From positions 1-9,958 of the forward strand of contig JAWXTS010000062.1 of NCBI GenBank assembly GCA_044433305.1: a DNA stretch of 9,958 nt, written 5' to 3'. Below are positions 1 through 6,369 of the stretch, one piece after another (positions within the stretch are counted from its first letter, which is position 1; each line of letters begins with the position of its first letter). Position numbers and translations under genes: made by a program. The notes beneath the pieces are model-generated. The model did not search any database. It was not told the origin of the DNA and worked only from the letters and a program-made list of their open reading frames with translations. The DNA is from JAWXTS01 sp044433305. Lineage in GTDB: Bacteria > Bacteroidota > Bacteroidia > Bacteroidales > Rikenellaceae.

Positions 1-118
1 GTACCACTACTCATACATGGTAAAAGAAAGTGATTGTATAGGTTGCACAAGTTGTGGTGTTGTGTGTCCCGACAGTTGTATTACTGTTTATAAAATTACA
101 GACGATGGCGACAAATAG
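1..118 (+). CDS. korD: 4Fe-4S ferredoxin subunit of 2-oxoacid:ferredoxin oxidoreductase (3' end only)
   Basis: Only the last 38 codons are present; the reading frame starts at base 2 and ends with TAG at 116-118. The fragment contains CIGCTSCGVVCP, a complete CxxCxxCxxxCP motif that ligates a [4Fe-4S] cluster. Family members are usually about 70-80 residues with two such clusters, so the missing 5' half should carry the first one. The protein is the small delta subunit that passes electrons from the catalytic subunits to soluble ferredoxin. An extra Cys lies four residues after the last cluster Cys. Its 3' end overlaps the start of the alpha subunit gene by 14 bp, which fits the delta-alpha-beta-gamma gene order known for these enzymes. 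The function is secure from motif and context; the exact substrate of the complex is not. Confidence 0.9.
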   Translation, partial: YHYSYMVKESDCIGCTSCGVVCPDSCITVYKITDDGDK

Positions 119-1193
119 TGAAGTGAAATTAATGAAGGGTAATGAGGTTGTGGCTCACGCAGCTATTCATTGCGGTTGCGATGGCTATTTTGGCTACCCT
201 ATCACGCCTCAAACAGAAATCATAGAAACTCTGACTGAGCTAAAACCGTGGGAGACAACAGGCATGGTTGTGCTTCAGGCAGAGAGTGAGACATCATCCA
301 TAAATATGCTTTATGGTGGTGCAGCTACGGGCAAGAAGGTTATGACATCTTCTTCAAGCCCGGGTATCAGTCTTATGAGTGAGGGATTGAGCTATATTGC
401 AGCTACCGAGTTGCCTTGCTTGGTTGTTAACGTTGTTCGTGGAGGTCCCGGTTTGGGCACTATCCAGCCTGCGCAATCTGATTATTTTCAGAATGTTAAG
501 GGTGGTGGACATGGTGACTACCACCTTATAGTCTTGGCTCCAAACTCTGTTCAGGAGATGTATGACTTTGTATTCACGGGCTTCGACTTGGCGTTTAAGT
601 ATCGCAATCCAGTTATGATTCTCTCTGACGGTGTTATCGGTCAGATGATGGAGAAGGTCGTTTTGCATGGTGGTCAAGAGCGTTTCTCAGATGATTTTAT
701 CAAGGAGAATTTTGACGATTGGGCTATCACTGGCAAGAAAGGCAGAACACGTAACATAGCAACATCGGTTGAGCTAGACCCTAAAGTTCAGGAGCAGTTT
801 AACTTTAAGTTGCAGGCGAAATATGCCGAGATTGAGGCCAATGAGGTTAAGTGCGAGAAGACGCAGTGCGATGATGCAGAGTATTTGCTTGTTGCTTATG
901 GTTCTTCGTCTCGTATTTGTGCAAAGGCTGTACAAATTGCTCGTGCAGAAGGAATTAAGGTTGGTCTTTTCCGCCCTGTTACTCTATATCCATTCCCTAA
1001 AAACGAAATGTTAGAGCTTTCAAATCAGGTGAAAGGCATCTTGTCTGTTGAGATGAGTGCTGGACAGATGATAGAAGATATTAAGCTTGCTGTCGAGTGC
1101 AAGGTGCCAGTTGCTCACTATGGACGTATGGGTGGCATGGTGTATTCGCCAAACGAGATAGTCGATGAATTGAAAAAGCTAATGGTAAAATAA
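105..1193 (+). CDS. korA: 2-oxoacid:ferredoxin oxidoreductase alpha subunit (KorA/VorB family)
   Basis: A 362-residue alpha subunit of a four-subunit 2-oxoacid:ferredoxin oxidoreductase, a cytoplasmic enzyme that oxidatively decarboxylates a 2-oxoacid to acyl-CoA and reduces ferredoxin. The N-terminal pyrimidine-binding domain carries YPITPQ at residues 31-36, the signature of this family, followed by QAESE and the VRGGPGLGT segment near 111-119. The C-terminal transketolase-like domain includes LRPVTLYPFP-type sequence (here FRPVTLYPFP). An upstream in-frame ATG at 54 exists, but the added 17 residues are out-of-frame ferredoxin coding sequence and do not resemble the family, so ATG 105 is chosen. 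No Shine-Dalgarno is visible, as is normal in Bacteroidetes; translation may be coupled to the upstream ferredoxin gene through the 14-bp overlap. Homologues are labelled either 2-oxoglutarate (KorA) or branched-chain 2-oxoisovalerate (VorB) specific; the sequence does not decide between them. Confidence 0.93.
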   Translation: MATNSEVKLMKGNEVVAHAAIHCGCDGYFGYPITPQTEIIETLTELKPWETTGMVVLQAESETSSINMLYGGAATGKKVMTSSSSPGISLMSEGLSYIAATELPCLVVNVVRGGPGLGTIQPAQSDYFQNVKGGGHGDYHLIVLAPNSVQEMYDFVFTGFDLAFKYRNPVMILSDGVIGQMMEKVVLHGGQERFSDDFIKENFDDWAITGKKGRTRNIATSVELDPKVQEQFNFKLQAKYAEIEANEVKCEKTQCDDAEYLLVAYGSSSRICAKAVQIARAEGIKVGLFRPVTLYPFPKNEMLELSNQVKGILSVEMSAGQMIEDIKLAVECKVPVAHYGRMGGMVYSPNEIVDELKKLMVK

Positions 1194-1200
1194 TAAGGTT

Positions 1201-1953
1201 ATGGAACAGAAAAAAATAGCATATAGCAAACCTCGCCTTATTACAGATAATGCGATGCACTACTGCCCTGGTTGTAGCCATGGCGTGATACATAAGCTTG
1301 TGGCTGAGGTGATTGACGAGCTTGGGCTAGAGGAAAAATCGATAGGTATTAGCCCTGTTGGTTGCTCGGTTTTTGCTTACAATTATATTGATATTGATTG
1401 GATTGAGGCGGCTCATGGTCGTGCTGGAGCTATCGCAACAGCGGTCAAGAGGCTTAATCCAGACAAGATGGTATTTACATATCAGGGTGATGGAGACCTT
1501 GCTGCCATAGGTACAGCCGAAACCATACACGCTTGCAATAGAGGTGAAAATATTGTTTTCATCTTTGTCAACAATGCAATTTATGGTATGACGGGCGGTC
1601 AGATGGCCCCTACAACATTGCTTGATATGAAGACTTCAACAACGCCTTTTGGTCGCGATGCAGCCCTTCATGGCTATCCATTTAAGATTGCAGATATGTT
1701 GACACATCTGGATGGTATGGCTTACATCACTCGTCAGAGTGTGCACAAGGCGGCTGCAATTCGCTCTGCCAAACGTGCGCTGAAGAAGGCTTTTGAATAC
1801 TCTATGCAGGGTCGTGGCACCTCTATGGTTGAGTTTGTATCTGCCTGTCCTTCAGGATGGAAGATGACTCCTGTGCAGTCAAATCAATGGATGGAAGAAA
1901 ACATGTTTCCCGTTTATCCAATGGGCGACCTTAAAGATGTAGCTGAGAAATGA
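1201..1953 (+). CDS. korB: 2-oxoacid:ferredoxin oxidoreductase beta subunit, TPP-binding
   Basis: A 250-residue catalytic beta subunit that binds thiamine pyrophosphate. The TPP/Mg motif begins GDGD at residues 96-99 and closes with NN at 124-125, followed by YGMTGGQ, which is typical of this family. CPGC at residues 22-25 and GCS at 54-56 match the conserved N-terminal region of KorB/VorC-type subunits. The length is normal for the four-subunit class. It starts 7 bp after the alpha subunit stop, and its TGA overlaps the next ATG (ATGA, 1950-1953), which indicates translational coupling within one operon. It forms the active site together with the alpha subunit and hands electrons to the ferredoxin subunit. 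Substrate preference (2-oxoglutarate or branched-chain 2-oxoacid) is not resolved. Confidence 0.94.
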   Translation: MEQKKIAYSKPRLITDNAMHYCPGCSHGVIHKLVAEVIDELGLEEKSIGISPVGCSVFAYNYIDIDWIEAAHGRAGAIATAVKRLNPDKMVFTYQGDGDLAAIGTAETIHACNRGENIVFIFVNNAIYGMTGGQMAPTTLLDMKTSTTPFGRDAALHGYPFKIADMLTHLDGMAYITRQSVHKAAAIRSAKRALKKAFEYSMQGRGTSMVEFVSACPSGWKMTPVQSNQWMEENMFPVYPMGDLKDVAEK

Positions 1954-2492
1954 ATGAAGAAATAATTATAGCAGGCTTCGGAGGTCAGGGAGTACTTTCG
2001 ATGGGTAAGATTCTTGCTTATGCAGGAGTTATTGAGGGCAAGGAAGTTAGTTGGATGCCCTCTTATGGTCCCGAGATGCGTGGTGGTACGGCTAATGTTA
2101 CTGTTATTATCAGTGATGATCCTGTCAGCTCGCCTATTCTGCATGAGTTTGACACGGCGATAATTCTTAATCAACAGAGCTTGATTAAGTTTGAGTCTGC
2201 TGTTAAGGTTGGCGGCGTTCTGATTTATGACCCTAATGGTATCACTACCCCACCTACACGTACTGATATTAATATTTATAGTATCGAGGCGGCTGACGAG
2301 TCTTTGAAGTTGGGCAACTCGCGTGTGTTCAACACCATGATACTTGGAGGATATATCAAAGTTAAACCTATACTTAGCAACGACAGTATTCATACTGCAC
2401 TTAAGAAGTCGTTGCCTGAGCGTTTGCACAAATTGCTTGACATAAATATGAAGGCAGTTGCTCACGGAGGCAATGTAATCACTAAACAGTAA
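1950..2492 (+). CDS. korC: 2-oxoacid:ferredoxin oxidoreductase gamma subunit
   Basis: A 180-residue gamma subunit. The N-terminus has GFGGQGV at residues 9-15, the hallmark of the catalytic domain shared by gamma subunits of pyruvate/2-oxoacid:ferredoxin oxidoreductases. It is followed by SYGPEMRGGTANVTV near 38-52, also strongly conserved in the family and implicated in CoA/substrate binding. The gene begins on the last codon of the beta subunit with a 4-bp overlap and is the last member of the operon, ending 16 bp before a strong hairpin terminator. The length is usual for the family (about 175-190 residues). With the preceding three genes it completes a delta-alpha-beta-gamma enzyme feeding acyl-CoA and reduced ferredoxin into anaerobic metabolism. 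Confidence 0.93.
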   Translation: MNEEIIIAGFGGQGVLSMGKILAYAGVIEGKEVSWMPSYGPEMRGGTANVTVIISDDPVSSPILHEFDTAIILNQQSLIKFESAVKVGGVLIYDPNGITTPPTRTDINIYSIEAADESLKLGNSRVFNTMILGGYIKVKPILSNDSIHTALKKSLPERLHKLLDINMKAVAHGGNVITKQ

Positions 2493-2508
2493 GTTTTAGA
2501 TATCTACT

Positions 2509-2539
2509 AAAAAGGCTCGACAGTTTGTCGAGCCTTTTT
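2509..2539. terminator. Bidirectional intrinsic terminator between convergent operons
   Basis: A perfect 14-bp inverted repeat (2509-2522 pairs with 2526-2539) around a 3-nt loop GTT. The core stem is GGCTCGACA/TGTCGAGCC, flanked by A5 on the left and T7 (2535-2541) on the right, so both strands present a GC-rich hairpin followed by a U-tract. It lies 16 bp after the gamma subunit stop on + and immediately after the fmt stop codon on -. The fmt TAA (complement of 2540-2542) shares bases with the T-run, so the hairpin directly abuts the coding sequence. Confidence 0.93.
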
Positions 2540-3511
2540 TTATAATATTTCTATTTTTTCGTTGCCTTCGCACTTAAATCCAAGCAGAAACTCTTTGGTT
2601 CTAAGGCGTTTCTTGCCTGCTACTTGAAGTTCTTCTATAATTAAAAAACCATCATTGCAAGCAATCTTAATCTCTGTACGCATATTTGTTAGCAGCGTGC
2701 CACAAACAAAGTCATTTGCATGAGGGTTGACTTCCATTTTCACAGAATATAATTTTACATTTATATTCTCCCCTCTAGCTGCAAGAGGTAGCTGGCTCGA
2801 TGCAGCAGGATAAGGTGAAAGTCCTCGCACAAAGTTGTACACCTTGCTTACGTCTTGATTCCAGTTTATGACGCAGTCCTCGCGAAAAATCTTTGGTGCA
2901 GGACAAGCCCCTTCCTCAGATTGCACATGGCGTGTTGCCCTACCCTCGGCCAGAGCATCAACAGTCTCTGTTATCAGATCGGCACCTACATACATCAATT
3001 TCTCGTATAGCGTACCTATGGTGTCTTCGTGCAGAATCTCTACCTCGCGTTGAAACAACATGTCGCCCTCGTCAATATTGTGGTTGAGCATAAAAGTGGT
3101 TACTCCCGTTTTGGTTTCGCCATTAATAATCGCCCAATTTATAGGGGCAGCACCACGATACTTAGGAAGTAGCGAAGCGTGCAGGTTGAAGGTGCCCAAC
3201 TTAGGCATTGCCCATACAACTTCTGGCAACATTCTGAATGCCACAACAACAAATAGGTCAGCATTAAGAGTCTCTAGCTCAGATATAAACGCTTCATCTC
3301 TAAGTTTTTCGGGCTGCAAGACAGGTATGCCAACGCTAGTTGCAAACTGCTTGACATCGCTCTGATGAACCTTGAGTCCACGGCCCGCAGGCTTATCAGG
3401 CACGGTGACAGCAGCAACCACATTATAGCCCTTGCTGTGCATATCGCGCAGGGAGTGGGCTGCAAATTCGGGCGTACCCATGAAGACAATTCTTAAATCG
3501 CGACCACTCAT
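2540..3511 (-). CDS. fmt: Methionyl-tRNA formyltransferase
   Basis: A 323-residue cytoplasmic enzyme that formylates Met-tRNAfMet with 10-formyltetrahydrofolate for translation initiation. The N-terminal formyltransferase domain begins RIVFMGTPEFA (residues 7-17). The catalytic triad of the family is visible as N109 and H111 in FNLHASLLPKYRGAAPIN and D147 in NIDEGDM. The C-terminal OB-like tRNA-binding domain starts near residue 205, with the conserved INW and VRGLSPYPAA segments. The length matches the usual 310-325. The ATG is 3 bp downstream of the ribBA stop, so it is the last gene of a lptG-like/ribBA/fmt operon. Its stop codon overlaps the A/T flank of the shared terminator. No truncation or missing key residue was seen. 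Confidence 0.96.
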   Translation of the reverse strand: MSGRDLRIVFMGTPEFAAHSLRDMHSKGYNVVAAVTVPDKPAGRGLKVHQSDVKQFATSVGIPVLQPEKLRDEAFISELETLNADLFVVVAFRMLPEVVWAMPKLGTFNLHASLLPKYRGAAPINWAIINGETKTGVTTFMLNHNIDEGDMLFQREVEILHEDTIGTLYEKLMYVGADLITETVDALAEGRATRHVQSEEGACPAPKIFREDCVINWNQDVSKVYNFVRGLSPYPAASSQLPLAARGENINVKLYSVKMEVNPHANDFVCGTLLTNMRTEIKIACNDGFLIIEELQVAGKKRLRTKEFLLGFKCEGNEKIEIL

Positions 3512-3514
3512 ATA

Positions 3515-4723
3515 CTAGTGTTTTTTGATGCCCAAAGAATGACCCATAATGGTTTCTTTAGTCTCTAAGTATTTGAAATTAAACTTATTAGGTTCAATGA
3601 CTATCGGTAGGTTTTCAACTATTCTGATTCCGTAGCCCTCCAATCCAGCTCGCTTTGTAGGGTTGTTGCTCAATAGGCGCATCTTGGTTATTCCAAGTTC
3701 ACGTACTATAGATGCTCCAACGCCGTAGTCGCGCTCGTCTGGGGCGAAGCCAAGTCTAACGTTAGCCTCGACAGTGTCAAGGCCTTCCTCTTGAAGTTTG
3801 TATGCCTTGATTTTGTTGAACAAACCTATACCGCGGCCTTCTTGGTTAAGGTATACGATAGCTCCCTTGCCTTCTTTTTCAATAAGCTTCATGGACTCGT
3901 GCAACTGGTTGCCGCAGTCACAACGGCAAGAACCGAAGATGTCGCCCGTGATACATGATGAATGTACGCGAACCATAACGGCTTCATCCTCTTGCCATTC
4001 GCCCTTGATTAAGGCTATGTGCTCGATGCCATTACTCTTCTGGCGGAAAGATACAGCCTTGAAGTTACCCCATTCGGTTGGCATCTCCACTGTCTCACCA
4101 CGCTCGATAATAGACTCAGTTTTAAGTCTATACGAAATCAAATCGGCAATAGACATTATCTTAAGGTCAAACTCTTTGGCTATCTCCATAAGCTCTGGTA
4201 GGCGCGCCATGGTTCCATCCTCGTTCATGATTTCAACAAGGGCACCACCAGGCGTAAGCCCTGCTAGTCTTGCAAGATCAACAACAGCCTCTGTGTGGCC
4301 TGGGCGGCGCAACACTCCGCGATCCTTAGCTTTTAGAGGGAAGATGTGACCTGGACGACCAAGCTCAGATGGTTTGGTCTGTGGGTCTACAAGTGCCTTG
4401 ATTGTTTTTGCACGGTCGGCAACAGAAATTCCTGTGGTGCAACCCTGAGTAAGCAAGTCAACAGAAACAGTAAAAGGCGTCTCGTGCAATGATGTGTTGT
4501 CGCTAACCATCATATTGAGTTCTAGTTCCTTACAGCGGCTCTCAGGTATTGGAGCACATATAAGTCCACGGCCATAACGAGCCATGAAGTTAACTATTTC
4601 AGGGGTTATCTTATCACCAGCGACAATAAAGTCACCTTCGTTTTCTCTGTCTTCGTCATCGACAACAATAACAACTTTTCCTTCGCGGATGTCGTCAATT
4701 ACTTCTTCAATACTGTTCAGCAT
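3515..4723 (-). CDS. ribBA: Bifunctional 3,4-dihydroxy-2-butanone-4-phosphate synthase / GTP cyclohydrolase II
   Basis: A 402-residue cytoplasmic fusion catalysing the two entry reactions of riboflavin synthesis: ribulose-5-phosphate to 3,4-dihydroxy-2-butanone 4-phosphate, and GTP to the pyrimidine precursor. The N-terminal RibB domain (about 1-200) has DDEDRENEGD at 22-31, which contains the metal-binding acidic residues, RPGHIFPL at 123-130 and HTEAVVDLARLAG at 143-155. The C-terminal RibA domain (about 205-400) has the zinc ligands C257, C268 and C270 in HSSCITGDIFGSCRCDCG, and QEGRGIGL at 294-301. The catalytic motifs of both halves look intact, so both activities are expected. The typical LLTNNP appears here as LLSNNP (350-355), a conservative change. 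It starts 5 bp after the upstream permease stop and ends 3 bp before fmt. No FMN riboswitch can be present immediately upstream because the permease gene occupies that position. Confidence 0.96.
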   Translation of the reverse strand: MLNSIEEVIDDIREGKVVIVVDDEDRENEGDFIVAGDKITPEIVNFMARYGRGLICAPIPESRCKELELNMMVSDNTSLHETPFTVSVDLLTQGCTTGISVADRAKTIKALVDPQTKPSELGRPGHIFPLKAKDRGVLRRPGHTEAVVDLARLAGLTPGGALVEIMNEDGTMARLPELMEIAKEFDLKIMSIADLISYRLKTESIIERGETVEMPTEWGNFKAVSFRQKSNGIEHIALIKGEWQEDEAVMVRVHSSCITGDIFGSCRCDCGNQLHESMKLIEKEGKGAIVYLNQEGRGIGLFNKIKAYKLQEEGLDTVEANVRLGFAPDERDYGVGASIVRELGITKMRLLSNNPTKRAGLEGYGIRIVENLPIVIEPNKFNFKYLETKETIMGHSLGIKKH

Positions 4724-4728
4724 GTCGT

Positions 4729-6192
4729 TTATTTTTTGTTTGTTTTTAATACTGCTTTGATATTTGTTGCCCAGCCTGCCAAGCGTTTATACTGGCTGTA
4801 GTACCAGTCTGAGTTGAGCAGGTTAGAGTCGTTTGTTGCTTTATATGTTAGGTAGATGGCTATGGGCAGCAGTATGAATGTTGAAATCCACATGCCGCTA
4901 TAACTTTCCCAAGTGCCTTCTCTGGCCATTTTTTCGCCCGTGATACTTACTATATAGTAGACAACAAAGAAAAGTACGGATACCACGATAGGTGTTCCTA
5001 GGCCTCCCTTGCGGATGATTGCGCCCAGCGGTGCTCCGATAAGGAAGAATATCATAACTGCCACTGGCATAGATAGTTTACGGTGCCACTCGACCTTAAA
5101 CTGGTAGAGCCTCGCTACCGTATCCTTTGATATGCGCTCGTCGAAAGAATATGAGTTCTTAGATGAGCGGGCTTTATTTAGGGCCGTTCCGTATATGCCT
5201 CTTAAGTCGAGTGTCGATAAGCCCTGCATAGAGTCGACGGCAGAAACTTCAGTATCAAACTTTGTTATGGCCACAGTGTCTTGAGCCAGCAGTGGCATAT
5301 AAGTAAATAACGAAGTGCGAAGCAGCGGCTCATAAGATACAGACAGCGACTGGTTGTTGATTCTCTCCAAAGAGTCTATGCCGTGAGATAGTTCTTTGAT
5401 GTTCTTAGACTGTGACGATGAGCCGAACATTGAGGCATCGCTACGCTGGAAGTCGAATCCTTCGAGAGGTATCACACCGCGCTGAACATTGAATTTATGA
5501 TAGCGGAGGATGTTTTCCTTAGCCCATTTATAGCTGCGTGTTTCTTCGTAAGTTTCACCAGAATAGAGTGTTACAAGCAAGAATCGCTTATCTTCAGACA
5601 AGTTTATATATCCCGAATCAGCCACCGTTGTGGTCATGTCGCCATTGGCTTTTCTATTGTCGTATATCAATACATCTGTAAGAAGTCGTGTTTGAGGGTC
5701 TTGTCTACCCACACGTATGCTCATGTTTTCTATACCATTAAAGAATATGCCGTCCTGAAACTCCATGGTCTGTTTCTGCTGACGTATATCATATAGTATA
5801 GAGTATATCTTCTGGGTGGCGTAAGGCACTAGGTTGTTGGCCACAAAGAAGCTCGATATAGAAATTATAAGGACAACAAAGAAAACGGGTTTCATGATTT
5901 TTGGTAGCGAGATGCCCGCCGATTTCAGAGCCAGAAGTTCATAATTCTCACCCAAGTTACCCATGGTCATGATTGATGCCAGCAGAGTGGCTAGCGGTAG
6001 TCCCATAGGGATTAGTGTTGCCGCCGCGTACATCAGCAGCTCACATATAACGCCCATAGTAAGTCCCTTGCCCACAAGTTCGTCTATGTATCGCCACATA
6101 AACTGCATGACCAAGATGAACATGACAATAAAGAATGTCATAATCATGGGGCCTAGGTAAGATTTAAGTATCAGCTTATGTACGGTTTTCAT
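4729..6192 (-). CDS. LptF/LptG (YjgP/YjgQ) family lipopolysaccharide-export permease
   Basis: A 487-residue inner-membrane protein of the family that forms the transmembrane channel of the LptB2FG ABC transporter, which extracts LPS from the inner membrane for transport to the outer membrane. Three N-terminal TM segments are visible (about 14-34, 52-76, 102-123), then a large periplasmic region (about 125-370, first part the expected beta-jellyroll), then three more TM segments (about 376-393, 400-418, 433-450). E. coli LptG is about 360 residues; the excess is mainly a Ser/Asn-rich stretch around residues 250-360, as seen in Bacteroidetes members. The start was set at 6192, because an in-frame ATG at 6255 lies upstream of the -7 promoter element at 6221-6214 and the extra 21 residues do not look like family sequence. 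Whether it is the F or the G paralogue cannot be decided. It is the first gene of the operon with ribBA and fmt. Confidence 0.92.
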   Translation of the reverse strand: MKTVHKLILKSYLGPMIMTFFIVMFILVMQFMWRYIDELVGKGLTMGVICELLMYAAATLIPMGLPLATLLASIMTMGNLGENYELLALKSAGISLPKIMKPVFFVVLIISISSFFVANNLVPYATQKIYSILYDIRQQKQTMEFQDGIFFNGIENMSIRVGRQDPQTRLLTDVLIYDNRKANGDMTTTVADSGYINLSEDKRFLLVTLYSGETYEETRSYKWAKENILRYHKFNVQRGVIPLEGFDFQRSDASMFGSSSQSKNIKELSHGIDSLERINNQSLSVSYEPLLRTSLFTYMPLLAQDTVAITKFDTEVSAVDSMQGLSTLDLRGIYGTALNKARSSKNSYSFDERISKDTVARLYQFKVEWHRKLSMPVAVMIFFLIGAPLGAIIRKGGLGTPIVVSVLFFVVYYIVSITGEKMAREGTWESYSGMWISTFILLPIAIYLTYKATNDSNLLNSDWYYSQYKRLAGWATNIKAVLKTNKK

Positions 6193-6213
6193 AATGTCTT
6201 TTTGTTTCCACTG

Positions 6214-6221
6214 CAAAGATA
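6214..6221 (-). promoter_or_regulatory. Bacteroidetes -7 promoter element (TATCTTTG) for the permease-ribBA-fmt operon
   Basis: On the minus strand the sequence reads TATCTTTG, an exact match to the Bacteroidetes housekeeping sigma -7 consensus TAnnTTTG. It ends 21 nt before the ATG at 6192, giving a short leader. No good -33 TTTG is seen 19-21 nt upstream, so the call rests on the -7 element, its position in a divergent intergenic gap, and its identity with two other elements in this window. Confidence 0.72.
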
Positions 6222-6338
6222 GCAGATTTTGTGGATATATCATTACTCGTGCCATTATATATTAGTGGTGATTGACCGTAGGAAATGTTAGATATTGGCA
6301 AATGTGGCCTAAATGAGCTATAATCTCAAATTAATACT

Positions 6339-6346
6339 TATCTTTG
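6339..6346 (+). promoter_or_regulatory. Bacteroidetes -7 promoter element (TATCTTTG) for mtaB
   Basis: TATCTTTG matches TAnnTTTG exactly and ends 23 nt before the mtaB ATG at 6370. It diverges from the permease promoter, with 117 bp between the two -7 elements. A -33 element is not convincing. The site decides the mtaB start, because an in-frame ATG at 6313 would lie upstream of it. Confidence 0.72.
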
Positions 6347-6369
6347 TAGTCAATTTTTCAGTAATTAAA

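Noticed and set aside
54..104. Longer start (ATG 54) for the alpha subunit gene
   Set aside because: The extra 17 residues are the ferredoxin coding sequence read in another frame and do not match the family N-terminus; ATG 105 gives the expected protein.
1914..2465. A 183-codon open frame antisense to the gamma subunit gene
   Set aside because: It is wholly opposite a well-supported conserved gene and shows no recognisable motif or promoter; it is a shadow frame.
3798..4349. A 183-codon open frame antisense to ribBA
   Set aside because: It overlaps conserved catalytic motifs on the other strand; its composition and lack of motifs point to a chance open frame.
4724..4728. Possible FMN riboswitch before ribBA
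   Set aside because: Only 5 bp separate ribBA from the permease gene, so there is no room for one; none was seen in the permease leader either.
6193..6255. Longer start (ATG at 6255, - strand) for the permease
   Set aside because: It lies upstream of the TATCTTTG promoter element at 6221-6214, and the added residues are not membrane-permease-like.
6313..6369. Longer start (ATG 6313) for mtaB, giving a hydrophobic N-terminus
   Set aside because: The promoter -7 element at 6339-6346 lies downstream of it, and MtaB proteins begin directly with the GCKLN-containing domain.
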